Shown here: one piece after another, positions 26,261 to 34,809 of the stretch
Numbering within the stretch: the first letter of the stretch is position 1
Layout of the letters: each line of letters starts with the position of its first letter
DNA from: Tateyamaria sp. ANG-S1
Lineage (GTDB): Bacteria > Pseudomonadota > Alphaproteobacteria > Rhodobacterales > Rhodobacteraceae
Length of the DNA stretch: 64,000 nucleotides
Assembly (NCBI RefSeq): GCF_000814025.1
Contig: NZ_JWLL01000016.1
Coordinates: 1 to 64,000 of the forward strand
Direction: 5' to 3'
Notes under the pieces: generated by a model
What the model was told of the DNA's origin: nothing
Seen by the model: the letters and a program-made list of their open reading frames with translations, nothing else
The model's database searches: none
Program-made: the position numbers and the translations under genes

Positions 26261-27732
26261 CAAAGGTCGCCGCCATCATCGGCGGCGGCGTGATTGGCGG
26301 CGGGTGGGCCGCGCGGTTTTTGCTGAACGGGTGGGATGTGCGGGTCTTTGATCCGGACCCGGAGGCGGAGGCCAAGCTGGCACCGGTGCTGGCGCAGGCG
26401 CGGCGCGCTTTGCCGAGCCTGACGGATGTGGCCCTGCCCGGCGAAGGAGCGTTGTCGTTTCATTCTGATTTGGCGGAGGCCGTTGCGGGGGCGTACTGGA
26501 TACAGGAGAGCGTGCCGGAGCGGTTAGACGTTAAGCATCGCACCTTGGCCGCAGTGCAGGCAGCGTGCCCTGCGGATGCGATCATCGGGTCGTCCACCAG
26601 CGGGTTCAAACCCAGTGAGTTGCAGGACGGCGCGGCGCGGCCCGGGCAGATCATGGTCTGTCATCCGTTCAACCCGGTTTACCTGATGCCGCTGGTCGAG
26701 GTGGTGCCGTCGGGGGCTACGGATGCGCCGCTCATCCAGCGGGCCAAGGCCACGCTGTCTTCGCTGGGGATGTACCCGCTGCATGTGCGCAAGGAGATTG
26801 ATGCGCATATTGCGGATCGCTTCCTTGAAGCGGTGTGGCGCGAGGCCTTGTGGCTGGTGAAGGACGGAGTGGCGACGACCGAGGAGATCGACGAGGCCAT
26901 TCGCATGGGTTTTGGTATTCGCTGGGCGCAGATGGGGCTGTTTGACACCTACCGAACTGCCGGGGGCGAGGCCGGGATGCGCCATTTCATGGCGCAGTTT
27001 GGCCCGGCGCTGAAGTGGCCCTGGACCAAGTTGATGGATGTGCCGGAATTTACCGATGACCTTGTCGATCTTATTGCCGGGCAGTCGGATGCGCAGTCGG
27101 GGCATATGAGCATTTCGGAGATGTTGGCGGCGCGGGATGACAATCTGGTCGCGATGATGCGGGCGCTGAAGGCCAATGACTGGGGCGCGGGTGCGGTTTT
27201 GAATAGGCACGAGGCGTCGTTGCGTGCAGGTTCCGTTTTGGACGCTTCTGCCGCTGATCTGGAGGATGTCTCGGCCCCCATTCTGACCGTGCGCCGGGCG
27301 GTGCCGCTGGATTGGACCGACTACAATGGGCACATGAACGAGGCACGGTACTTGCAGGCTTTTGGCGATGCGACCGACCGTTTCATGGCGCTGATCGGGT
27401 GTGATGCGGAGTATATTGCGACGGGGGGCAGCTACTTCACCGCCGAGACGCATATCCGGCATGTGGACGAGGTGCATGCAGGCACTGTGATTGAGGTACG
27501 CACGCAGGTGTTGGCCGGGGCGGGCAAGAAGCTGCATCTGTTTCACGAGATGTATGATGACGACCGATTGCTGGCGACCGGGGAGCATTTCCTGCTGCAT
27601 GTGAGCCTGGAGACGCGGCGGCCGTCGGAGCCTGCGCCGGGGATTGTGGCGGCGTTGGAGCGGATTGCGGCGGCGCATGCTGTGTTGACGGTGCCTGAGG
27701 GTGCGGGGCGTTCTGTCGGGCAGCGGCCGTGA
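26245..27732 (+). CDS. lcdH: L-carnitine 3-dehydrogenase fused to betainyl-CoA thioesterase
   Basis: 495 residues with two domains. Residues 1-320 are a 3-hydroxyacyl-CoA-dehydrogenase-like NAD enzyme: a Rossmann motif IIGGGVIGGGWAARF near residue 10, then MVCHPFNPVYLMPLVEV and GFGIRWAQMG. Residues about 345-470 are a hot-dog thioesterase starting DWTDYNGHMNEARYLQAFGD. Such two-domain carnitine dehydrogenases are known in rhizobia. The first half makes 3-dehydrocarnitine; the second releases glycine betaine from betainyl-CoA after BKACE acts. The cluster thus covers carnitine to glycine betaine. Confidence 0.9.
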   Translation: MGEPVAKVAAIIGGGVIGGGWAARFLLNGWDVRVFDPDPEAEAKLAPVLAQARRALPSLTDVALPGEGALSFHSDLAEAVAGAYWIQESVPERLDVKHRTLAAVQAACPADAIIGSSTSGFKPSELQDGAARPGQIMVCHPFNPVYLMPLVEVVPSGATDAPLIQRAKATLSSLGMYPLHVRKEIDAHIADRFLEAVWREALWLVKDGVATTEEIDEAIRMGFGIRWAQMGLFDTYRTAGGEAGMRHFMAQFGPALKWPWTKLMDVPEFTDDLVDLIAGQSDAQSGHMSISEMLAARDDNLVAMMRALKANDWGAGAVLNRHEASLRAGSVLDASAADLEDVSAPILTVRRAVPLDWTDYNGHMNEARYLQAFGDATDRFMALIGCDAEYIATGGSYFTAETHIRHVDEVHAGTVIEVRTQVLAGAGKKLHLFHEMYDDDRLLATGEHFLLHVSLETRRPSEPAPGIVAALERIAAAHAVLTVPEGAGRSVGQRP

Positions 27733-27855
27733 GGTGATCCGATTGAGCGCCTTGCGGCGCGTGACATTTTTGGTTTTGGCTTCCGCTTCACCAAGACAAA
27801 ACCTTTGTCCCGGGTCCGGCGTCGCAGGGTCTTGGGCGTGACAGAACCGCCCGTC

Positions 27856-27919
27856 TTTGCCAAGGAAAATAGACCGTATCCCCGCGGTGCGGGGTCCCTC
27901 GGCGATTTTGCTTGGCAAA
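27856..27919. repeat. Nested inverted repeat after lcdH
   Basis: TTTGCCAAGGAAAAT (27856-27870) and ATTTTGCTTGGCAAA (27905-27919) form a 15-bp inverted pair with one mismatch. Between them lies a perfect CCCCGC-GGT-GCGGGG hairpin (27880-27894). The rest of the 244-base gap between lcdH and the next small ORF shows no gene. Confidence 0.6.
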
Positions 27920-27976
27920 GCCGTGCGCTCCTGTCCCACGTCGACCAAGCGATGCTGGCTCCGAGACAAAGGCCCC

Positions 27977-28186
27977 TTAGGCGATGAGGGTGCGCAGGCT
28001 TTGCAGGTGATCGGGTAGGGCGCGGGCGGTGAAGGAGGCTTGCTGTACCAGCGTGTCGACATGCAGGGACAGGGTGCCTATGGCGCGGGTGAGTTCGCTT
28101 TGTGACATGTTCTGGTCCTGAATGGCCGGGGTGAGGCAGGTGCGGAATTGGGTGCCAATCAGGCGCTTGTCGAGGATGTCCAGCAC
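27977..28186 (-). CDS. Small hypothetical protein or gene remnant
   Basis: Open frame for 69 residues, or 43 if it starts at the internal MSQSELTRAIG. The C-terminal part looks helical (LSLHVDTLVQQASFTARALPDHLQSLRTL). No family is recognised and it sits beside a desaturase pseudogene, so it may itself be a remnant. Confidence 0.3.
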   Translation of the reverse strand: MLDILDKRLIGTQFRTCLTPAIQDQNMSQSELTRAIGTLSLHVDTLVQQASFTARALPDHLQSLRTLIA

Positions 28187-28291
28187 ATGACGTTTTTGTA
28201 ACGATTTGGCTGAATTGTTAAGTCATTTCGGAATTCTCGGCAGCCGGGCGTAGCCGTATTCTCCGAATGGTTTTTCCGGAGAGTTTTGTCG

Positions 28292-29089
28292 ATGCCTGTA
28301 CGTCGGTCATCGCGCCGTTTGCCTTTTGATCGCCCCTTGCAGATTGAGTGGATCACGTTGGGGGGCTGTGGGTTGTTTACATGGCGCTTTGGGTCCGGGC
28401 CGGTGGCGTTGGCTGTGCTGGTCAATCCGGGATAGTTTGTGCCGTATGTGCGCTTTCGCGATACGCATCTGGCGCATCATCAGGATGCGAACCTTACTGA
28501 CCCCTATGACGAATTTGAGAGCAACTGTATCGACCCTGCGGTTTGGCGGCGGATGCCAGTCCTGGTGCGGGCTCTGCTGCGGGTGAACAACACCCTGGCG
28601 GGGCGGATGATCGTGTGGCCGCTTGTGGGGCAGACTGTTTTCATGCGTGATGATTGGCGGGCGGTCCGTGTGGGGCACTAAAAGATGCTGCGCGGGTGGG
28701 GGGTGCATCTGCCGGGTTTTGCGCTGGTCTTGGTTTCGGTGAGCGTGAGTGCGATGACGGGCTGGGTCTATCTGGCGGCGTGCTATGCGGCGCTGTCGGT
28801 GCTGGAAATCCGGATGTTTTTGGAGCATCAGGCGCGGGCGCGGACGGTGATTGTCGAGGATCGCGGGCTGCTCGCCTTTCTGTTTCTGGACAACAACTTC
28901 CATGTGGTGCATCACATGCATCCGCGGGTGCCGTGGTACCGGTTACCTGCGCTCTACCGGGTGCATCGTGAGCGGTACCTGACGTGCAATGAAGGGTATC
29001 GTTACGGGTCTTACAGAGAGGTGTTTGCGCGTCACTTTCTGAAGGCCAAGGATCCGGTGCCGCATCCGCTCTGGTTCTCGGATCGGTAA
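28292..29089 (+). pseudogene. Fatty acid desaturase, broken
   Basis: Three consecutive open segments in one frame are separated by stops: TAG at 28433-28435 and TAA at 28679-28681. Together they match a fatty acid desaturase. Box two survives as THLAHH after FVPYVRFRD, and box three as HVVHHMHP near 28906. The first histidine box expected before FVPYVRF is missing: the text jumps from VALAVLVNPG to FVPY, an apparent internal deletion. The final segment ends normally in WFSDR. With two stops and a lost metal site this is a decayed gene. Confidence 0.88.
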
Positions 29090-29105
29090 GCGGCCATAGA
29101 GGGCC

Positions 29106-30008
29106 ATGGCCCTCTGGATTCCGATCACCGTCGCTGCGGCGTTCTTTCAGACGCTGCGGTTCATGCTGCAGCGACAATTGTCGCTGGGCACGCTGAGCGC
29201 GTCGGGTGCTACGCTGGCGCGGTTTCTCTATTCCTCGCCGCTCGTTCTGGTGCTGATCATTCTCTATATGACCTGGACGGCACAGGTGTGGCCGGAGTTC
29301 GGGTGGCGGTTCTGGGTGTTTGGCGCCCTTGGCGGTGCGGCACAGATTCTCGCCACCGTTGCGACCGTGATGCTGTTTCAGGCCCGCAACTTTGCCGTTG
29401 GGATCACGTTCAAGAAGACCGAGGGCATTCAGGCCGTGCTGGTGGGTTGGGTGCTGCTGGGGGATGTGGTCAGCGGTTGGGGCTTTGCCGCCATCGGCCT
29501 TGGGCTGGTTGGGGTGCTGTTGCTGTCTGCGCCGCCCGAGATGGCGCGGTGGGGGTGGCGTGACCTGGCCAATCGCTCCACTGGTTTGGGCGTGATGGCT
29601 GGGCTGCTCTTTGCAGTTTCCGGTGTCTGCTACCGGGGAGCGTCGCTGAGCCTTGATCTGGCTGATCCGCTGGCGCGGGCGGGCCTGACCCTGGCGGCGG
29701 TGACAGCGATGCAAACAGTGGCGATGCTGTTGTGGCTGCGCTGGCGCGAGCCGGGGCAGATCGCTGCGGTGTGGTCTGCGCGCCGGGTGGCCATTTGGGT
29801 TGGCCTGATGTCGATGGCGGGGTCGTTTTGCTGGTTCACCGCTTTCACCCTGCAAAACGCGGCCTATGTCAAAGCCGTCGGCCAGGTGGAGTTGGCGATG
29901 AGCGCGCTGGCCAGTGTGCTGATCTTTCGCGAGACCATCAAACTGCGCGAATGGATGGGGATGGGCGTGCTTTTGGCGTCGATCCTGCTGCTGGTTGCGG
30001 TGATCTAG
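29106..30008 (+). CDS. EamA/DMT-family transporter
   Basis: 300 residues with about ten hydrophobic helices in two related halves, typical of EamA-type drug/metabolite exporters. The first half has LARFLYSSPLVLVLIILYM and AVGITFKKTEGIQAVLVGW; the second ends with an AYVKAVGQVELAMSALASVLIF motif and FRETIKLREWMGMGVLLASI. The substrate is unknown. It starts 16 bases after the desaturase remnant and shares CTAG with the convergent NUDIX stop. Confidence 0.88.
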   Translation: MALWIPITVAAAFFQTLRFMLQRQLSLGTLSASGATLARFLYSSPLVLVLIILYMTWTAQVWPEFGWRFWVFGALGGAAQILATVATVMLFQARNFAVGITFKKTEGIQAVLVGWVLLGDVVSGWGFAAIGLGLVGVLLLSAPPEMARWGWRDLANRSTGLGVMAGLLFAVSGVCYRGASLSLDLADPLARAGLTLAAVTAMQTVAMLLWLRWREPGQIAAVWSARRVAIWVGLMSMAGSFCWFTAFTLQNAAYVKAVGQVELAMSALASVLIFRETIKLREWMGMGVLLASILLLVAVI

Positions 30009-30700
30009 TCTGTCATCGGGTGACCGCGCAGACGCAGGAACAGGCTTTCTTCGTCATTGTTTTTGAAGAAGGGCACGCTGTCGGGCGGCGTGCGGTCGGT
30101 GACGCGAGCGGCTATTTCGGCCAGCACAACCTCGGTGATGAAGGGCATGTCGAAGCTGCGGATCTCGTCCAGCGCGACCCATTGCAGATGCGACAGCTCG
30201 TCCGAGGCGCGGCTGAAATCATCGGGCTCGGAGGCGAGATCATCGGCGTCGATCAGGAAAAAGCGGGCGTCAAAGCGCCGGGGACGGCCCGGAGGCGTGA
30301 GCGCGCGGAACACGAACTGCAGCGGTGCCGCATGGGGCCTGTAGCCGGTGGAGGCGAACTGTGTCCAATCGGGCGGAGCGTCGGACCAACGGCCCGATTG
30401 GCCGAGGATCTGGCCGGTTTCCTCGAAAAGCTCGCGAATGGCGGCGGCTGCGAGGGCAGGCACCAGACCGGCATCGCCGTCCTCGGCCAGCCGTGCGTCA
30501 TTCGGGGACGTCAGTGGCGAAGCCAGCTGGACGGTATGATCGCCTGCATCCACCGCGCCGCCCGGAAAGACGAATTTGTTCGGCATGAACGCCGCCTTGG
30601 CCCCGCGCTGGCCCATCAGGATACGCGGGGTCGTGAACCGGTCGCGCAGCACGATCACGGTGGCTGCGTTTCGGATCTGGGACTTGTCTGTTTCCGTCAT
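30005..30700 (-). CDS. NUDIX hydrolase
   Basis: 231 residues. The Nudix box ends in IRELFEETGQILG, with the REx2EE core in place; the fold continues with FFLIDADDLA and LQWVALDEIRSFDMPFITEV. It hydrolyses a nucleoside diphosphate derivative linked to another moiety; the substrate is unknown. It is convergent with the EamA gene and ends four bases inside it. Confidence 0.87.
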   Translation of the reverse strand: MTETDKSQIRNAATVIVLRDRFTTPRILMGQRGAKAAFMPNKFVFPGGAVDAGDHTVQLASPLTSPNDARLAEDGDAGLVPALAAAAIRELFEETGQILGQSGRWSDAPPDWTQFASTGYRPHAAPLQFVFRALTPPGRPRRFDARFFLIDADDLASEPDDFSRASDELSHLQWVALDEIRSFDMPFITEVVLAEIAARVTDRTPPDSVPFFKNNDEESLFLRLRGHPMTD

Positions 30701-30740
30701 CTTACCCCTTGCGGCTCAGCGCCCCCCCGGGGTGCTGGAC

Positions 30741-31139
30741 CTAGCCGTGCCGGCCGAAGCCGCCCATGCCCCGCGCCCATTGAAAGCCGACGATGGCCCC
30801 CTTGAACCTGGGCAAAAGGTAAAGCGACAGGCCCACGCAGCCAACTGCAAAAATGGTGAACAGCACCAGCGGCTCGGGCCGGAATTCGACAAACACCACA
30901 TGCAGGAGCGGCGCCATCAGGTGCCCGACCAGCAGGATCGTCAGATAGGCAGGGCCGTCATCGGCGCGGGCGTGCGTGTAGTCCAGCTTGCAGACAGAGC
31001 AGCTATCAGCGAGCTTCAGATAGCCCTTGAGCACATGGCTGTTGCCGCAGCGCGGGCATTTGCGCCGCCAGCCGCGCAGCAGGGCCGTGCGCATGGAACG
31101 TTCGGGCGTGTCGGTGAGGCTTGTCTGCTCGGACTGCAT
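30741..31139 (-). CDS. DUF983 membrane protein
   Basis: 132 residues from ATG 31139 (MQSEQTSLTD). A four-cysteine zinc ribbon, CPRCG then CSVCKLDY, is followed by two membrane helices (YLTILLVGHLMAPLLHVVF, LFTIFAVGCVGLSLYLLP). This is the DUF983 layout. The gene is commonly found beside NUDIX genes in alphaproteobacteria, as here. Function unknown. Confidence 0.85.
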   Translation of the reverse strand: MQSEQTSLTDTPERSMRTALLRGWRRKCPRCGNSHVLKGYLKLADSCSVCKLDYTHARADDGPAYLTILLVGHLMAPLLHVVFVEFRPEPLVLFTIFAVGCVGLSLYLLPRFKGAIVGFQWARGMGGFGRHG

Positions 31140-31353
31140 GGGAAACACCTTTCTCGGAATTTGCGCACCATGCTGTGATTGTCGGCCGAGTGGAATGTCA
31201 CAATCTGTCCTTGCGTCCCGATGTCGCGTCCAGATGTCTTTGGGGGGCGTGTGCATTTTTTTTCGACGGAACCTGCGGCCCCTCCCGTTTGAAGAGGCAC
31301 AGAGCGGCGGAAGTAACCGACCGTTCGGAGGCAAAGAAAACGGAGAGACACCT

Positions 31354-31797
31354 ATGAAACGCAGCACATTTATTGCCGCTATCGCCGCAGCGGCTATCGG
31401 CGTGACCACGATTTCGGCCATGGCGCGTGACCGCGGTCCAGACTTTTCCGCGCTGGACGCGGATGGCAGCGGTGAAGTGACCCTGCAGGAGATGCAGGCC
31501 GCCGGGCAGGCGCGCTTTGCCGAGGCGGACACCGATGGTGACGGGTTCTTGAGCGTTGAGGAGCTTCAAGCCCGTGGCGAAGAGCGTGCAAGGACACGGG
31601 CCGAGCGTGTTCTGGCCCGGATGGATGCCAACGAGGACGGTAAGTTGTCGATGGAAGAGATGCGGAACAATCGCCGCGATCCGGCACGGATGTTCGAGCG
31701 TCTGGATGCCGACAGCAGCGGCGGCATTTCCGCCGAAGAGTTCGAGCAGGCGCGGTCAGAGGCCCGCAAGCGTGGCCCCAAGCAGCGCGACAACTGA
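31354..31797 (+). CDS. Exported EF-hand protein
   Basis: 147 residues with a signal peptide (MKRSTFIAAIAAAAIGVTTISAMA). Four EF-hand loops read DADGSGEVTLQE, DTDGDGFLSVEE, DANEDGKLSMEE and DADSSGGISAEE. All keep acidic residues at positions 1, 3 and 12. It should bind calcium or another divalent ion in the periplasm. It is the first gene of a short block with an ECF sigma factor and a metal-sensor-like protein, so an envelope metal-response role is plausible. Confidence 0.88.
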   Translation: MKRSTFIAAIAAAAIGVTTISAMARDRGPDFSALDADGSGEVTLQEMQAAGQARFAEADTDGDGFLSVEELQARGEERARTRAERVLARMDANEDGKLSMEEMRNNRRDPARMFERLDADSSGGISAEEFEQARSEARKRGPKQRDN

Positions 31798-31805
31798 TGG
31801 TCAGC

Positions 31806-31836
31806 GGTCCCGCCCCTTGTTTGCAGGGGCGGGACC
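31806..31836 (+). promoter_or_regulatory. 12-bp hairpin at the sigma factor start
   Basis: GGTCCCGCCCCT (31806-31817) pairs perfectly with AGGGGCGGGACC (31825-31836) around a 7-base loop. The 3' arm ends one base before ATG 31837. It could attenuate read-through from the EF-hand gene or sequester the ribosome site. No T-run follows. Confidence 0.6.
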
Positions 31837-32442
31837 ATGCAGTTTGCCGAAACGATGACCATGCCGCTTGACGCCCGCCCGGATGTGGATGACGCAGCCC
31901 TTCTGGCCCGCTATGCGCGGGGCGATGCGGCGGCGGCGCGTGCGTTGACCATCCGCCTTGTGCCCCGCGCGCAGGCGCAGGCCTTTCGCATGCTGGGGGA
32001 CGCGACAGAGGCCGAAGATGTGGTGCAGGAGGCGATGCTGCGCCTGTGGCGTATCGCGCCCGAGTGGCGGGAGGGGGAGGCGCAGGTGTCGACATGGCTT
32101 TATCGCGTGGTGTCGAACCTGTGTACTGACCGTCTGCGCAAGCGCCCGCGGTCAGGGATGGCCCTGGAGGACGTGGCCGAGCCCGAGGACCCCAGCCCCG
32201 GCGCGGAGGCGCGCTTGCAGGAGACCGCCCGCCACGCCGCCTTGCGCGCGGCCATTTCAGATCTGCCGGAACGGCAGCGTATGGCGCTGACATTGCGCCA
32301 TTTCGAGGGGGCGTCGAACCCAGAGATTGCAGCGGCACTTGGCGTGAGTGTCGAGGCGGTGGAAAGCCTGACCGCCCGTGCCAAGCGCGCGCTGGCGCAG
32401 GCCTTGAAAGGGCGGGTGGCCGCCCTTGGATATGAAGGATGA
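31837..32442 (+). CDS. ECF-type RNA polymerase sigma factor
   Basis: 201 residues from 31837; starts at 31855 or 31861 are also possible because the first ATG abuts a hairpin. Region 2 reads AFRMLGDATEAEDVVQEAMLRLW and STWLYRVVSNLCTDRLRK; region 4 reads LPERQRMALTLRHFEGASNPEIAAALGVSVEAVESLTARAKRAL. The linker is short, with no extra domain. The next gene overlaps by four bases and encodes a one-helix protein that may be its anti-sigma partner. Confidence 0.92.
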   Translation: MQFAETMTMPLDARPDVDDAALLARYARGDAAAARALTIRLVPRAQAQAFRMLGDATEAEDVVQEAMLRLWRIAPEWREGEAQVSTWLYRVVSNLCTDRLRKRPRSGMALEDVAEPEDPSPGAEARLQETARHAALRAAISDLPERQRMALTLRHFEGASNPEIAAALGVSVEAVESLTARAKRALAQALKGRVAALGYEG

Positions 32443-32816
32443 AGGACATGACCCGAGGCCCACACGCGCCCGATCCGGGCAAGACCATCGAAGAGATGCT
32501 GGATGATCTGGCAGCGGATCCCGGTCCGGGCCCGTCTGCCGACCTGATGGCCCGTGTGCTGGCGGATGCACAGACCCATCTGCCTGCTCCGGGTGGAGCC
32601 GTGGCTGCGGCTCCTTGGTGGCGCCAGATGGTACAGGGCATTGGTGGCTGGGGCGCTGTCGGTGGCCTTATGGCGGCGACGGTCACTGGCTTTGTCGTCG
32701 GTTTGGGGGCGCTGGATTCGACCGGTGCGGACCTGGTTTGGACACTTGGATATGATGATTACTATGACGCTGAGCTCGGCCTCGATGCCTTTGGTTGGGC
32801 GCTGGAGGAGGGGTGA
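32439..32816 (+). CDS. Single-pass membrane protein, possible anti-sigma factor
   Basis: 125 residues. An acidic, probably cytoplasmic N-terminus (IEEMLDDLAADPGPGPSADLMARVLADA) precedes one membrane helix near 70-95 (GWGAVGGLMAATVTGFVVGLG) and a short acidic tail. It overlaps the sigma gene by four bases (ATGA), so translation is coupled. Topology and position suggest an anti-sigma factor. No ZAS zinc motif is present. Confidence 0.65.
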   Translation: MKDMTRGPHAPDPGKTIEEMLDDLAADPGPGPSADLMARVLADAQTHLPAPGGAVAAAPWWRQMVQGIGGWGAVGGLMAATVTGFVVGLGALDSTGADLVWTLGYDDYYDAELGLDAFGWALEEG

Positions 32817-32818
32817 GT

Positions 32819-33307
32819 ATGGGTGACACGCAAGTTGAGCGGCGCGCGCCGCTCTGGTTGAAGCTTCTGCTTGGCCTTTCTTTGTCGCTCAATCTGGCAG
32901 TGATTGGACTGGTTGCCGGGTTTGTGTTGCGGGGCGGGCCGCTGGGAGGCAAGGGGCCGGGCATGGGCTATGCGATGCCGTATGTGATGGCGCTGCCGCA
33001 GGAGGACCGCCGCCGCGTCTTTGGCAGTGTGCGCAACGATCCGGACCTGCCCGGCCGCGGCGCGCGTCGGGCGGCATATAATGACATGGTGGCGGCCCTT
33101 GATGCAGACGAGTTTGATCGCGCGGCGGTCGAGGCTGTCTTGCTGCGTCAGTCCCGCGGTGTCGCCGACGTTCAGGCCGTGGCGCAGGCCACTTGGTTGG
33201 AGATCGTGGCGGAGATGCCTGCTGAGGAACGGCGCGCCTATGCCCAGCGTGTCCGCGAGGTTGCGCGGCGCGGTGGCGGGCGTGGCAAGCCCGATCGCAA
33301 GGACTGA
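32819..33307 (+). CDS. Periplasmic heavy-metal-sensor-like protein
   Basis: 162 residues from ATG 32819. A membrane anchor (LKLLLGLSLSLNLAVIGLVAGFVL) is followed by a helical periplasmic part with ALPQEDRRRVFGSVRNDP and MPAEERRAYAQRVREVARR. This pattern fits the CnrX/CpxP-like metal sensor family. It follows the putative anti-sigma factor by two bases, so it may be the periplasmic input of the ECF switch. Confidence 0.72.
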   Translation: MGDTQVERRAPLWLKLLLGLSLSLNLAVIGLVAGFVLRGGPLGGKGPGMGYAMPYVMALPQEDRRRVFGSVRNDPDLPGRGARRAAYNDMVAALDADEFDRAAVEAVLLRQSRGVADVQAVAQATWLEIVAEMPAEERRAYAQRVREVARRGGGRGKPDRKD

Positions 33308-33316
33308 TCTGCGCCG

Positions 33317-34714
33317 CTAGGCTGCCGGGCGGTCGAGCGTGACGCGGTTGCGCCCCTCCGCCTTGGCCCCGTAAAGCGCGCGGTCCGCCCGGTCGAGCAG
33401 GGTTTCGGGGGTGTGGGGCACGGACGTCTTCGCGCCCCGGGCCGGATCGACCACGGTCATGCCAATCGACATGGTGGCGTTCACTTGAGTGGCTTGGTCG
33501 GGCACATCGAACGGGGTTGCTTCGATGATGTTGCACAGGCGTTTGGCAGCCTTGCGCGCGTTTGACAGGCCCGCGCCGGGCAGGACGATCAGGAACTCTT
33601 CGCCCCCGATCCGGGCAATCAGATCCACCGCGCGCAGATTCTCGCGCAGGCGGCGTGCGGTTTCGATCAGCACCGCATCGCCCGCCGCATGGCCCATGGT
33701 GTCGTTGATCCGTTTGAAGTGGTCCATATCGGCGACCATCACCGCATAGGGCTTGCCCGTGCGCGCTGCCCGTTCCGCGATCCGGGAGAGGTGCGGCATG
33801 GCATAGCGTCGGTTGTGCAACCCTGTCAGCGGGTCGATCACGGCGGCCTCGATCCCGGATTTCACCGTGTCGCGCAGCGCATCGGTGACCCGCTTGCGGT
33901 TCAGCAGTGCCTCAAGCCGCAGGGCCATCTCGTCCGTGGTGCGCGTGTTGCGCATCATGTCGTTGGCCCCCATGTCGAGCATCTGCGCGCCCAGCGTCAT
34001 GTCATCGGACCCAATTACACCGAGTATCGCGCAATGCCGCGTGCTGGCCTGGCTGCGCACGGTGGCAAGCAGTTGCAGCATCTGCGGCCCTTCATTCGGC
34101 TCAACGATCAGCAAAAGCGCGTCGGGTGCGCGGCCTGGCTCCAGGTCGGCCACAGCGGTTGCGGGCCGGGCAAAGCTGATCCGTGCGCTCATCCGGTGGG
34201 TGAGCGCCGCCGCCCATGGTTCGGCCTTGGCCCCGTCGCGGGCGATGATGCGGACTGACTGATCCGGGGCAAAACCCGTTGCCGCCTCGGCAAAGCCCAG
34301 GGCGCGTGATGTCCCTTCGCGCAATGTCCATTCGCTTGCGGTTGCATAGGCCCGGATGATCGACCGGGTGCGCGCCAGCAGGAGTGCGTCGTTGATCGGT
34401 TTCTGCATCACATCGTCGATCCCACCGGCCAGCAAGCGCAGGCGTTCGGCATTGTCATCGCAGCCGCTGAGCGCGATCATCGGAACCTTGCCCGCCAGGC
34501 CAGCCTTGCGCATCCGGTTCAGAAGCCGCAGCGGATCACCATCGGGCAGGTCGGTTGCGCACAGGATCAGATCAGGGAGATCTTGCGCCATCACCTGCAT
34601 CGCTTCAGCGACGGAGGCGGCTTGGGCCATGTGGTAGTGACTGGCCGCCAGTTTGACACGCAGCACGATGCGGTTTGTCGCAATCGGGTCGATAAGAAGG
34701 ACCTTGCCGTGCAT
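33317..34714 (-). CDS. PleD-like diguanylate cyclase with degenerate receiver domains
   Basis: 465 residues: receiver 1 (about 3-120), receiver-like 2 (about 153-272) and GGDEF (about 293-460). The active site is GGEEF at 370-374, and an inhibitory site RxxD is at 361-364. In receiver 1 the phospho-acceptor position of PDLILCATDLP is Ala53 rather than Asp, and the acidic pair near residue 9 is reduced to a single Asp (LLIDP). Receiver 2 has no Asp in its equivalent strand. The cyclase domain looks active; phosphorylation by the normal route does not look possible. Confidence 0.88.
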   Translation of the reverse strand: MHGKVLLIDPIATNRIVLRVKLAASHYHMAQAASVAEAMQVMAQDLPDLILCATDLPDGDPLRLLNRMRKAGLAGKVPMIALSGCDDNAERLRLLAGGIDDVMQKPINDALLLARTRSIIRAYATASEWTLREGTSRALGFAEAATGFAPDQSVRIIARDGAKAEPWAAALTHRMSARISFARPATAVADLEPGRAPDALLLIVEPNEGPQMLQLLATVRSQASTRHCAILGVIGSDDMTLGAQMLDMGANDMMRNTRTTDEMALRLEALLNRKRVTDALRDTVKSGIEAAVIDPLTGLHNRRYAMPHLSRIAERAARTGKPYAVMVADMDHFKRINDTMGHAAGDAVLIETARRLRENLRAVDLIARIGGEEFLIVLPGAGLSNARKAAKRLCNIIEATPFDVPDQATQVNATMSIGMTVVDPARGAKTSVPHTPETLLDRADRALYGAKAEGRNRVTLDRPAA

Positions 34715-34809
34715 GATGCGTTTCCAATTCGTTACAAAAGACGTACGTTAGGTTCTTGATCGTTTAGGTTAACAAAGCGTTTCCATCAGACTGCAAAGGC
34801 ACAAACGTG

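Noticed and set aside
31268-31289. GGAAC and CGTT before the EF-hand gene, resembling an EcfG promoter
   Set aside because: The spacer is only 13 bases where 16-17 are expected.
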